Source: an uncultured Thermomicrobiales bacterium | Lineage (GTDB): Bacteria; Chloroflexota; Chloroflexia; Thermomicrobiales; UBA6265 | Assembly: GCA_902806325.1 (NCBI GenBank) | Contig: CADCWE010000047.1 | Span: 1-39,214, forward strand | DNA: 39,214 nucleotides | Direction: 5' to 3' | Part shown: in pieces, positions 31,571 to 39,177 of the stretch | Position numbering within the stretch: the stretch's first letter is position 1 | How the letters are laid out: the number at the start of each line of letters is the position of its first letter | Position numbers and translations under genes: made by a program | Notes under the pieces: generated by a model | Database searches by the model: none | What the model was told of the DNA's origin: nothing | What the model saw: only the letters and a program-made list of their open reading frames with translations

Positions 31571-32941
31571 GTGAGCAGCCGACGCCTGGACCGCCGCCAA
31601 CTGATGAAGGTCTCGATCGGTGGCATCACCGCCGCCTATCTGACCGTACCGCGAGGCGGCTTTGCCCCCCGTGCCTCCGCCCAGGAGACCGCGCCGCTGG
31701 CCTACAAGGGCACGGTCGAGTTCTGGGACTGGGAATTCTTGGCGCGGCAGGAAGCCGCCGACGCCCTGATCGCGGAGTGGAAGACCAAGTACCCCGACAT
31801 CACGATCGAGTACCAGGTTCAGCCGTACGAGGACGCCCAAACCAAGCTCCTGACCGCCGCCACGGCCGGCGAAGGCCCGCCCTTCGCCAACGTCCACTTC
31901 AACTGGCGGGTCGACCTCCAGCGCGCCGGCGTCCTGGTCCCCTACCCCGACGATCTGCTCAACTACGACGAGTTGATCAGCACCCCGTTCAACCGCGACC
32001 CCAACACCGGCAAGCTCTACACCTCGACCTTCTCCTTCTACACCGACCAGGTCTACTTCCACCTCCCCCTGCTCGAAGAGCAGGGCATCCCGGTCGAGCA
32101 GATCCCCAAGACCTGGGACGAGTACATGAAGTTCTGCGTCCAACTGACCAAGCGCAACGGCGACCGCTTGGAGCAGGCCGGGTGGACGTTCAACCACTAC
32201 TACTCCCGCGAGTGGCTGTGGGCGACGTTGATCTACCAGCAGGGCGGGTTCCTCTATTCCGAGGACGGCACGCAAGCGCTCTGGAACTCGGAAGAAGCCG
32301 TCCGCGCCCTCCAATTCATCCAAGACGTCTACTACGTCCACAAGGTGGACGATCCCGAATCGCTGACGATGTTCGACGCCTTCGGCAACCGCGCCGCCGC
32401 CACTTACATCAGCCACGGCTACACCGCCTCCGGTTGGGACACCGAGTACCCTGAGATCGCCGGTCAGTGGGGCACCGCCACCACCCCCACCTTCAGCGGC
32501 AACCCCGACCCCTCCTGGGGCCTGATGGTGCCAGAGGAAGGGTTCTGCGTCTTCACCACCGCCGAGCCGGAAGTCCAAGAGGTGGCCTTCGCCTTTATCA
32601 AGGACCTGGTCGGCACCGACGAGGCCCGGATCAACTGGGCGATCATCGCCAACGGCCCGCCGGACAAGGTATCCCTCGCCGCGGATCCCAAGATCAAGGA
32701 AGCAGAACAGGGCAACTCGATCACCACCCAGGCCGATACCCTGCCCTACCGGATCGCCTACGGCGAGCGCCCCCTGGAGGCCGAGCAGGTCTGGCGGACC
32801 ATGTTCGACGACGTGGTACTGACCAAGGGCGACGTGAAGGCCGTCGCCGACGCCGCCACCGAGGCGATGAACGCCGCCCTCGCCTCCTCCGGCAAGCAGC
32901 GCCTCTTCACCGAGCGATCGTACAAGCCACCGACGGCGTAG
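31571..32941 (+). CDS. ABC transporter sugar-binding protein (extracellular, Tat-exported)
   Basis: 456 residues of solute-binding family 1. The start (GTG 31571, or the adjacent GTG 31568) follows AAAGGAG. The N-terminus reads RRLDRRQLMKVSIGGITAAY, a twin-arginine-like signal cleaved probably near RASAQET. The mature part has the family hallmarks: a TVEFWDWEFLARQEAADALI-type first strand/helix, IAEWKTKYPDITIEYQV, AATAGEGPPFANVHF, and a GTSD-like hinge region (PEEGFCVFTTAEPEVQEVAF). Many aromatics (HYYSREWLWATLIYQQGG) suit carbohydrate stacking. It captures a sugar or oligosaccharide outside the membrane for the two permeases downstream. A substrate cannot be named; the enzymes upstream point to a hexose, amino sugar or glycoside. 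Confidence 0.9.
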   Translation: MSSRRLDRRQLMKVSIGGITAAYLTVPRGGFAPRASAQETAPLAYKGTVEFWDWEFLARQEAADALIAEWKTKYPDITIEYQVQPYEDAQTKLLTAATAGEGPPFANVHFNWRVDLQRAGVLVPYPDDLLNYDELISTPFNRDPNTGKLYTSTFSFYTDQVYFHLPLLEEQGIPVEQIPKTWDEYMKFCVQLTKRNGDRLEQAGWTFNHYYSREWLWATLIYQQGGFLYSEDGTQALWNSEEAVRALQFIQDVYYVHKVDDPESLTMFDAFGNRAAATYISHGYTASGWDTEYPEIAGQWGTATTPTFSGNPDPSWGLMVPEEGFCVFTTAEPEVQEVAFAFIKDLVGTDEARINWAIIANGPPDKVSLAADPKIKEAEQGNSITTQADTLPYRIAYGERPLEAEQVWRTMFDDVVLTKGDVKAVADAATEAMNAALASSGKQRLFTERSYKPPTA

Positions 32942-32962
32942 TCGGTTGCCTCCCTAACCCCC

Positions 32963-33001
32963 ACCCCCCGTTCCCCCCCCCACTTGGGGGGAACGGGGGG
33001 T
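32963..33001. repeat. 16-bp perfect C/G-run hairpin between binding protein and permease
   Basis: ACCCCCCGTTCCCCCC (32963-32978) pairs exactly with GGGGGGAACGGGGGGT (32986-33001), loop 7. A second smaller dyad follows (CCTCC...GGAGG, about 33013-33035). No T-tract. It may limit read-through, giving more binding protein than permease, and looks related to the repeats at 1393 and 3787. Confidence 0.6.
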
Positions 33002-33095
33002 GCCGAATCGTTCCTCCCCCTGCCCAGGGAGGAGGGTTCGGGACGGGGGCCATCCGGCGACCAGGAGTCTGGGGATCGTTCCAGGAGACCCAACC

Positions 33096-34028
33096 ATGAG
33101 CGCCAGCACGACCCCTACCATCGGCCCGGCCGCCGCGGCCGCCGCCACGGGCGCCGACCTGGACGCCCGACCGTTCGCCGGGGCATCCCGTGCCGGTCGC
33201 TGGCGACGGACGGGGGAGCGCTACCTGCTCTGGTTGTTCCTCGGTCTGGGCTCGGTCATCATGGTCGGGCCCTTCTACTGGACCCTGGTCACGTCCTTCA
33301 AGGAGCGGCGAGAGTTGCTGGCCTACCCGCCGACGTGGTGGCCGGAGGTCTTCACCGGGGTTCACTGGCGGGCGCTGAACGACCTCACCGTTGGTAGCTT
33401 TCCGCTCTTCTTCCGCAACTCCTTGTTCCTCACCTTCACCATCACCGCGATCACGCTGCTGACCAGTTCGATGGCCGGTTACGTCTTCGCCAAGATCGAG
33501 TTCCGTGGCCGCGATCGCCTGTTCTGGGTGGTTTTGGCGATGATGATGATCCCGTTCACCGTCACCCTGATCCCGTCGTACGCCCTGATGGCGGACCTGG
33601 GCTGGATCAACTCCTACTGGGCCTTGATTGTCCCGATCGCGGTCAACCCGTTCGGCATCTTCTTGATGCGCCAGTTCATGTTCTCGATCCCCAACGACCT
33701 GATCGACGCCTCGCGGGTCGACGGCGCGAGCGAGTTCCACATCTTCTTCAAAATCGTGCTGCCCTTGTCCCAGGCGGCGCTGGGGGCGCTGGCGATCCTG
33801 ACCTTCATGTACCAGTGGGACAATTTCCTCTGGCCCCTGATCATCCTCAACGACCCGGAAAAGTACACCCTGCCCCTCGGCCTCGCCCAGTTCCGGGGCC
33901 GCCTCGGCACCGACGTCGGGCCGACCGCCGCCGGAGCCATGATCTCGGTCATCCCCGTCCTCGTCATCTACGCTTTCGCCCAGCGCAAGTTCATTGAGGG
34001 GATCGCGATGACGGGACTCAAGGGTTGA
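33096..34028 (+). CDS. ABC sugar transporter permease (MalG/AraQ type)
   Basis: 310 residues with about six membrane helices (for example YLLWLFLGLGSVIMVGPFYW and RLFWVVLAMMMIPFTVTLIP). The EAA-loop that contacts the ATPase is D-A-S-R-V-D-G-A-S-E-F-H-I-F-F-K-I-V-L-P-L near residues 205-225. The family ending is FIEGIAMTGLKG (IxGLTAGAVKG-type). A cytoplasmic Ala/Thr-rich tail of about 40 residues precedes helix 1. ATG 33096 follows AGGAGA. Its partner is the permease at 34223. Here the MalG-type gene precedes the MalF-type gene, the reverse of the common order. No ATPase gene lies in the locus, so a shared MsmX/UgpC-type ATPase encoded elsewhere must energise it. Confidence 0.92.
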   Translation: MSASTTPTIGPAAAAAATGADLDARPFAGASRAGRWRRTGERYLLWLFLGLGSVIMVGPFYWTLVTSFKERRELLAYPPTWWPEVFTGVHWRALNDLTVGSFPLFFRNSLFLTFTITAITLLTSSMAGYVFAKIEFRGRDRLFWVVLAMMMIPFTVTLIPSYALMADLGWINSYWALIVPIAVNPFGIFLMRQFMFSIPNDLIDASRVDGASEFHIFFKIVLPLSQAALGALAILTFMYQWDNFLWPLIILNDPEKYTLPLGLAQFRGRLGTDVGPTAAGAMISVIPVLVIYAFAQRKFIEGIAMTGLKG

Positions 34029-34040
34029 CGGGGGATGGGG

Positions 34041-34068
34041 AGGACTGAGGACTGAGGACTGAGGACTG
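34041..34068. repeat. Tandem heptamer repeat (AGGACTG x4) with distant complement
   Basis: Four exact AGGACTG copies follow the first permease gene. TCAGTCCTCAGTCC at 34139-34152 is the exact complement of 14 bases of this array, so the 194-base gap between the permease genes can fold into a long-range stem. Copy number may vary by slippage. Confidence 0.8.
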
Positions 34069-34222
34069 AGACGGAGTTGTCGTAACCGCTCGTACCTTGC
34101 TCCCTGCACGCCCCACAACCCAGGACGCTCCGCTCGTATCAGTCCTCAGTCCCCTCCCCTCGTCCTCTCCCGTCGTCCTCTCTCGTCGTCCTCATTCCTC
34201 GCCGACCGAAGGGAGCAGCGCC

Positions 34223-35170
34223 GTGACCCCAGCACACGCCGGACAACTCCCGATCGGCAAACCGGGCAAGCGCGGCGGGCGCGACGCCAGCCAGCGGTTG
34301 TTCCTCTGGGCGACGCTGCTGCCAATGGCGGTCGTCTTTGTGGTGTTCTGGATCTACCCCCTCGCCAGCGGGTTGTGGGGCAGCTTCACCGACTGGCAGG
34401 CGTTCCAGACCGAGCAGGAGTTCGTCGGTCTGCGCCACTACCGGAACCTGTTCCGGGACGACGTGTTCCTGGAATCGGTTGCCAACACGTTCCAATACGC
34501 GCTGATGTACCTGCCGTTGAGCATCGTCGTCTCGCTTGGCCTGGCGTTGGCGATCGAGGCCAGCGGCAGGCTGCGGAGCGTCTTCCGGACCATCTACTTC
34601 GCGCCGGTGGTCACCTCCGTGATCGCCACCGCCCTGGTCTGGAAGTGGCTCTACCAGCCCACGCTCGGCCTGTTCAACCAACTGCTGAACATCGTCGGCC
34701 TGCCGTCGCAAGGGTTCCTCCAGGATCCGGGGCAGGCCCTGCCCTCGATCGTGCTCTACTCGCTGTGGAAAAACCTCGGCTTCACGATGGTGCTGTTCAT
34801 CGCCGGGTTGAACGGCATCGACCGCACGATGTACGAGGCGGCAACGGTCGACGGCGCCAACAGCTGGCGCGTCTTTTGGGGGATCACCTTGCCGCTGTTG
34901 CGGCCGACGATGGTCTTCGTCGTCGTGACCGGAATCATCGAGACGCTCCAGGTCTTCGGCCCGGTCTTCATCATGAGTTCGGTCGGCGCCAACTCGCCGC
35001 CCGGCGGGCCGTCCAACTCGACGATGGTCGTCGCCGTCTACCAGTGGACCGTCGCCTTCGGTCAGCTCAACCTGGGCTACGGGATGGCGATGGGGATCGT
35101 GTTGTTCGGGATTGTGCTGGTGGTGACGCTGGCGCAGTCGCGGTTCCTGCGCAACTCGATGGAGTCCTAA
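34223..35170 (+). CDS. ABC sugar transporter permease (MalF/UgpA type)
   Basis: 315 residues with six predicted helices, starting FLWATLLPMAVVFVVFWIYP after a basic cytoplasmic tail (IGKPGKRGGRDASQR). It has the P-x-x-x-x-x-x-W-G-S-F-T-D-W motif of MalF-type proteins and F-V-G-L-x-H-Y-R-N-L-F. The EAA-loop is M-Y-E-A-A-T-V-D-G-A-N-S-W-R-V-F-W-G-I-T-L-P. GTG 34223 has GAAGGGAG upstream. It is the partner of the MalG-type permease, from which it is separated by the tandem-repeat gap. The next gene begins four bases after its stop, so transporter and dehydrogenase are co-transcribed. Confidence 0.92.
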   Translation: MTPAHAGQLPIGKPGKRGGRDASQRLFLWATLLPMAVVFVVFWIYPLASGLWGSFTDWQAFQTEQEFVGLRHYRNLFRDDVFLESVANTFQYALMYLPLSIVVSLGLALAIEASGRLRSVFRTIYFAPVVTSVIATALVWKWLYQPTLGLFNQLLNIVGLPSQGFLQDPGQALPSIVLYSLWKNLGFTMVLFIAGLNGIDRTMYEAATVDGANSWRVFWGITLPLLRPTMVFVVVTGIIETLQVFGPVFIMSSVGANSPPGGPSNSTMVVAVYQWTVAFGQLNLGYGMAMGIVLFGIVLVVTLAQSRFLRNSMES

Positions 35171-35174
35171 GGTG

Positions 35175-36266
35175 ATGGATCAGGGTGGTGGCAGGATGGG
35201 CGCGGCGACCCGGCGGGCCGGCCCCGTATCACATCCGGAAGGCGCGGCGGAAGCGCAAGCTCTCCGCGTGCTGAGCACCATGGCGTTCCCGGAGGAGTGG
35301 CTGGCCAAGCTGGGCGCGGTCTCGCCGCGCCTGGTCGTCACCCAGCAGACGGCGGCAGCGGTCGCGGAGATCCCGGACGCGGTCTGGGCCGAGACCGACG
35401 TGCTCTACACCGGTTCCACGTTTCCGGACGTCGATCGCGCGCCGCGCCTGCGCTGGGTCCAGTTGGACACGTCTGGCGTCGACCACGTCACCCACACCCC
35501 GCTCTGGCGGTCCGACGTCGAAATCACCACCCTCAACGGCGTCGCCCCGGTCAACATGGCCGAGTTCGCCCTGATGATGATGCTTGCCTTCGGCCACCGC
35601 CTGCCGTTGATGGTCGACCACCAGCGGCGGCGCGACTGGCCGTCGCCCGCCGACCGCTGGGACCGCTTCATGCCGTTCGAACTGCGCGGCGCCACCGTCG
35701 GCCTGGTCGGCTACGGCAGCATCGGCCAAGAGATCGGCCGCGTCGCCCACGCCCTCGGGATGCGCGTCCTCGCCCTGCGCCGCTCCGGCGCAGGGCGCGG
35801 CGAAACCTACCGCGTCCCCGGTTTGGCGACGGACGACGCCAAGCCCGACCGCGTCTACCTGCCTGACCAAATTACCGAGATGCTGCCCGCCTGCGACTTC
35901 GTGGTCCTGATCGTCCCGTCCACCCCAGAGACCCGCCATCTGATGAACGAGGCCGCCTTCCGGGCGATGAAACCCTCCGCCGTGCTGGTCAACATCGCCC
36001 GCGGCGGCGTGGTCGACGAGGCGGCCCTGATCCGCGCCCTGAACGAAGGCCGCATCGCCGGCGCCGCCCTCGACGTCTTCGAGAACGAACCGTTGCCGCT
36101 AGACAGCCCGTTCTGGGCGATGCCGAACGTCATCATCTCGCCCCACGTCGCCGGCTTCACCCCCCACTACCACGAGCGGGTGATGGGCATCTTCGCCGAG
36201 AACCTGCGCCGCCACCTGGCAGGGGAACCGCTGCTGAACCGGGTGGCACGGGAGCGGGGGTACTGA
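35175..36266 (+). CDS. D-isomer-specific 2-hydroxyacid dehydrogenase
   Basis: 363 residues. The NAD-binding domain has V-G-L-V-G-Y-G-S-I-G-Q-E-I-G-R (GxGxxG). The catalytic residues are Arg in N-I-A-R-G-G-V-V-D-E, Glu in F-E-N-E-P-L-P, and His in S-P-H-V-A-G-F-T. The preceding helix N-M-A-E-F-A-L-M-M-M-L-A is normal. The N-terminus carries about 30 extra residues before LRVLSTMAFPEEW. The start could be GTG 35172, ATG 35175 (used) or ATG 35205. The enzyme reduces a 2-keto acid or oxidises a 2-hydroxy acid or sugar acid with NAD(P). Its role in the sugar locus is unclear; it may process an oxidised sugar, or serve as a glyoxylate/hydroxypyruvate-type reductase. It follows the permease by four bases. 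Confidence 0.87.
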   Translation: MDQGGGRMGAATRRAGPVSHPEGAAEAQALRVLSTMAFPEEWLAKLGAVSPRLVVTQQTAAAVAEIPDAVWAETDVLYTGSTFPDVDRAPRLRWVQLDTSGVDHVTHTPLWRSDVEITTLNGVAPVNMAEFALMMMLAFGHRLPLMVDHQRRRDWPSPADRWDRFMPFELRGATVGLVGYGSIGQEIGRVAHALGMRVLALRRSGAGRGETYRVPGLATDDAKPDRVYLPDQITEMLPACDFVVLIVPSTPETRHLMNEAAFRAMKPSAVLVNIARGGVVDEAALIRALNEGRIAGAALDVFENEPLPLDSPFWAMPNVIISPHVAGFTPHYHERVMGIFAENLRRHLAGEPLLNRVARERGY

Positions 36267-36299
36267 CGGCGGTGGTGCCCCCGGGTGGTCCCCAACCCG

Positions 36300-36390
36300 T
36301 CATTCTGAGCGAAGAGAAGAATCTGCTGCCGCAGCAGCGCTCTGGTGTTCAACCGACGACGAACGGGATTCTTCGCTTCGCTCGGAATGA
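36300..36390. repeat. Interspersed inverted-repeat element
   Basis: CATTCTGAGCGAAGAGAAGA followed by ATC (36301-36323) is complementary, with two or three mismatches, to 36368-36390 (GATTCTTCGCTTCGCTCGGA then ATG). Outer CCAACCC/GGGTTGG arms extend the stem. The core, CATTCYGAGCGAAG...AAGAATC, is a dispersed repeat type met in many bacterial genomes. A partial copy lies at 26242-26267. Confidence 0.75.
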
Positions 36391-36488
36391 CCCGGCGTGG
36401 GTTGGACACGTTCTTCGCTCGTTAACTCCCGCATTAACGCCCGCCCTGGCACCGACGTAACCACGATCAACAACGAGGTAAGGCACCC

Positions 36489-37850
36489 ATGAACAAAATC
36501 GTCCTCATCGGCGCCGGCAGCGCCGTCTTCACCCGCGGCCTGGTTGCCGACCTGATCCTATTCGACGACCTCGGGCCATGGGAACTGGGGCTGGTCGATC
36601 CCGACCCGGTCGCGCTGGAGACGGCCGAGGGCCTGAGCCGGAAGATGGTCGAGGCGCGCGGCGCCGGGGACCGGATCGCCATTCGCGCGTCCGCGGACCG
36701 GCGGGAGCTGTTGCCCGGCGCAACGGTGGTCGTCAGCACCGTCGGCGTCGGCGGAAGGCGGGCGTGGGAGACGGACGTCGCGATCCCGCGCAAATACGGC
36801 GTGTTCCAGCCGGTCGGCGATTCGGTGCTGCCCGGCGGCATCTCGCGCGCCATGCGCGTGATCCCGGTGCTGGTCGACGTCGCCAACGACGTCCGGACCC
36901 TCTGCCCCGACGCCTGGTTCTTCAACTACGCCAACCCGATGACCGCCAACTGCTGGGCGATCCGGGAAGCGACCGGCGTGCCGGTGGTCGGTCTCTGCCA
37001 CGGGCTGTTCCACGTCGAGCGCCAGTTGGCCGAGTTCCTCGGCGCCCCGCCGGAGGAGATGACCTCGCTCTACGCCGGGCTGAACCACCTGACCTTCGTC
37101 TTCGACTTGCGGTGGAACGGCGAAGACGCGTGGCCGCTGGTCCGCGAGAAGCTCGCCGCCGAGCGCCGCGCCAACCCGGAGGAGCGCAGCCGGTTCCTCG
37201 GCCAAACGTTCGCCGAAGGGTTTGCCGCCGCCGACAACCCGTTCGCCTGGAGCCTGTTCGACGCTTACGGCGCCTACCCGGCGGTCAACGACCGCCACGT
37301 CGTCGAGTTTTTCCCGGAGCGCTTCCCGGGCGGCGCCTACCACGGGCTGACCCTTGGCGTCGACGCCTTCTCCCACGCCGAGATCGTGGCCTGGGGCGAC
37401 GACCGCTACGCCGCGATGCGCCACCAGGCCCTCGGCGAAGACCCGCTCGACGAGTCGATCTTCGACCGCACCGCCGGTGAGCACGAGCAACTGCTGCACA
37501 TCCTGCGCTCGATCAAGCGCGACGAGCGCGGCGTCTTCTCGGTCAACGTCCCCAATCGGGGCGCCGTGCCGAACCTGCCCTCCGACGCCGTGCTGGAGCT
37601 GCCCGCCGCCGCCACCGCGACCGGCCTCCGCCCCTTGCAGATCCCGGACTTCCCCGACACCCTGGCCGCCGTCGTCGTCCGCAAGCTCGCCGCCGTCCGC
37701 CTGACCGTCGAAGCCGCCCTGACAGGGGACCGCCGGCTCTTCGTCGAAGCCCTCCTCGCCGACGGCGCCGTGACCGACCGCGCGGTGGCGACGACCATGG
37801 GCGAGGAGCTGCTAGCGGCGCAGCGCCAGTACCTGCCCCGGTTCTTCTAG
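36489..37850 (+). CDS. Family 4 glycoside hydrolase (alpha-glucosidase/alpha-galactosidase type)
   Basis: 453 residues of GH4, cytoplasmic NAD- and Mn-dependent glycosidases working by oxidation-elimination. The N-terminal Rossmann motif is I-V-L-I-G-A-G-S-A-V-F-T (4-15), followed by ELGLVDPDPVALETAE. N-Y-A-N-P-M (146-151) is the family loop. The metal ligands are Cys170 in G-L-C-H-G-L-F-H and His200 in A-G-L-N-H-L-T-F. The CHGLFH form is that of AglA/alpha-galactosidase/alpha-glucuronidase members, which take unphosphorylated glycosides, not the CxxP-type 6-phospho-glycosidases (CNxPI). It therefore fits an ABC importer delivering an unphosphorylated glycoside. GAGGTAAGG precedes ATG 36489. 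It is last in the locus and separated by the repeat element. Confidence 0.9.
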   Translation: MNKIVLIGAGSAVFTRGLVADLILFDDLGPWELGLVDPDPVALETAEGLSRKMVEARGAGDRIAIRASADRRELLPGATVVVSTVGVGGRRAWETDVAIPRKYGVFQPVGDSVLPGGISRAMRVIPVLVDVANDVRTLCPDAWFFNYANPMTANCWAIREATGVPVVGLCHGLFHVERQLAEFLGAPPEEMTSLYAGLNHLTFVFDLRWNGEDAWPLVREKLAAERRANPEERSRFLGQTFAEGFAAADNPFAWSLFDAYGAYPAVNDRHVVEFFPERFPGGAYHGLTLGVDAFSHAEIVAWGDDRYAAMRHQALGEDPLDESIFDRTAGEHEQLLHILRSIKRDERGVFSVNVPNRGAVPNLPSDAVLELPAAATATGLRPLQIPDFPDTLAAVVVRKLAAVRLTVEAALTGDRRLFVEALLADGAVTDRAVATTMGEELLAAQRQYLPRFF

Positions 37851-37898
37851 CGCCGTACAATCGCGGCCGGAACCGATCGCATCGTGGGAGCGCAGTCC

Positions 37899-38447
37899 AT
37901 GTCGGTCACGACCAGGCTTTACACCGTCGAAGCACTGATGGAGATGCCCGGCGACGAGCCGTGGGAACTTTGGGAAGGAGAGCTGCAACAGGTGGGGGGG
38001 GCGGGCGGAGAAGCGAGCGGCATTGCGGGGGAGATCTTCGTGGCCCTGCACCCGTTTGTGCGGAGGGGAACGCTGGGTCTCCTTACCGGAGCCGATGGCG
38101 CCTACATCCTGGCGCGAGACCCCGATACGGTGGTGGTCCCCGATGTCGGCTTCGTGCGGTGGGATCGCCTCCCGGGCGGCATCCGACCGAAAGGGCCGAT
38201 CCCGGTCCCGCCGGACTTGGCGGTCGAGGTCCGCTCGCCGACCGACCGTCCGGGGCGCATCAACGCGAAACTCATCCGCTACCGCCGCGCCGGGGTTCCC
38301 CTCGTCTGGGCGGTCGAACCGGACCGTCGTCTGGTGTTGGTTTATGTCCGCGGCGAGTTGGTGGCGGAACTCGGCGACGGCGGCGTGCTCGACGGCGGCG
38401 ACGTGCTGCCGGGCTTCGCCCTGACCGTGACCGAGATCTTCGCCTGA
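37899..38447 (+). CDS. Uma2-family (DUF820) PD-(D/E)XK nuclease-like protein
   Basis: 182 residues of the Uma2 restriction-endonuclease fold family, abundant in Chloroflexota and cyanobacteria. It has the YTVEALMEMPGDEPWELWEG opening, where the Glu of E-L-(W/V)-(E/D)-G is conserved. P-D-V-G-F-V-R (central Asp), L-A-V-E-V-R-S-P-T-D (catalytic E-x-x-S-P) and the R-I-N-A-K-L-I-R-Y-R-R-A-G-V-P-L-V-W helix follow. ATG 37899 is preceded by GGGAGC. Cellular function is unproven; family members are often mobile or present in many copies. Its 3' end is overlapped on the other strand by the frameshifted hydrolase. Confidence 0.87.
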   Translation: MSVTTRLYTVEALMEMPGDEPWELWEGELQQVGGAGGEASGIAGEIFVALHPFVRRGTLGLLTGADGAYILARDPDTVVVPDVGFVRWDRLPGGIRPKGPIPVPPDLAVEVRSPTDRPGRINAKLIRYRRAGVPLVWAVEPDRRLVLVYVRGELVAELGDGGVLDGGDVLPGFALTVTEIFA

Positions 38448-39177
38448 TGTCTGCCGTCGACCGGCAGAGCGTCGAGAAACCCCCGCAACAACCGCCGCAA
38501 CTCGTCCGGCCGCGTCAGTTCCAGGTGATGCTCCGCACCTTCGATCGATTCGAACCGGGCGTTCGGCAACAGGTGCGCCAGTTGTCGCAGCGGCCAGTCC
38601 GGCCGGATCTCCTCGCTGCCGGTGACGATCAACGCCGGGACAGCCAAATCCGCGATCCGGCGCAACAGCGTCGGCTCCTTGATGACGGCGCGCCACGACG
38701 CGACCCCGACCCGGTTGACCTCCACGTTCGCCGGAAACAGGTCCGCCGGCACCCGCTCCCGACCGGCGTCGTTGCTTGCGTGGTAGGCCTTGCTCCAATC
38801 GCGGTCGTTCTGGACCCAGGTCCTGGCCAGGTGAAGGATCACCCGGACCCGCTCCGCGTAGGTCAGCGCGTAGCCCAGCGCGTAGTCCGCCCCGGTCGAG
38901 TGGCCGCCGACGATCCACCGCTCGTGCCGAGGGATTGTCGCGGCGCATCCAGGTCGGCCAGGCTCATTTCCGGGTCGTGCGGCCCGTCCGGCGACGACGG
39001 CCCGCACCCCCGCGGCTCGAACCGGTAGACCGTCGCCAGGTCGTCGACCATCACCGCCACCGGCCCCAAATAGTCGACGCAGCCAGGCCCGCCGTTGAGC
39101 AGGACCAGGGGCGGGCCATCGCCCTGCTTGGCGACCCAGAGGTTGGCGCCATTGACGGCGACCCGTCGTTCACGCAT
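38342..39177 (-). pseudogene. Alpha/beta hydrolase (prolyl aminopeptidase-like), frameshifted
   Basis: From ATG 39177 (AAGGGAG upstream) the frame reads MRERRVAVNGANLWVAKQGD, then PPLVLLNGGPGCVDYLG (the H-G-G-P-G oxyanion motif with Asn for His), FEPRGCGPS and MSLADLDAPRQSLGT. A one-base shift at about 38922 then continues E-R-W-I-V-G-G-H-S-T-G-A-D with the nucleophile Ser. The sequence D-A-P-R-Q-S-L-G-T joined to E-R-W-I-V-G-G-H matches the family, which locates the break. Downstream are VPALIVTGSEE and the catalytic His in E-G-A-E-H-H. The domain ends near 38450. No stop occurs there: the frame continues antisense through the Uma2 gene to 38342. Mutation or assembly error; the intact protein would hydrolyse a peptide or ester. 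Confidence 0.7.

Noticed and set aside
32963-33040. CRISPR-like or ncRNA structure in the C-run hairpins
   Set aside because: No spaced identical repeats; simple inverted repeats are sufficient to explain it.
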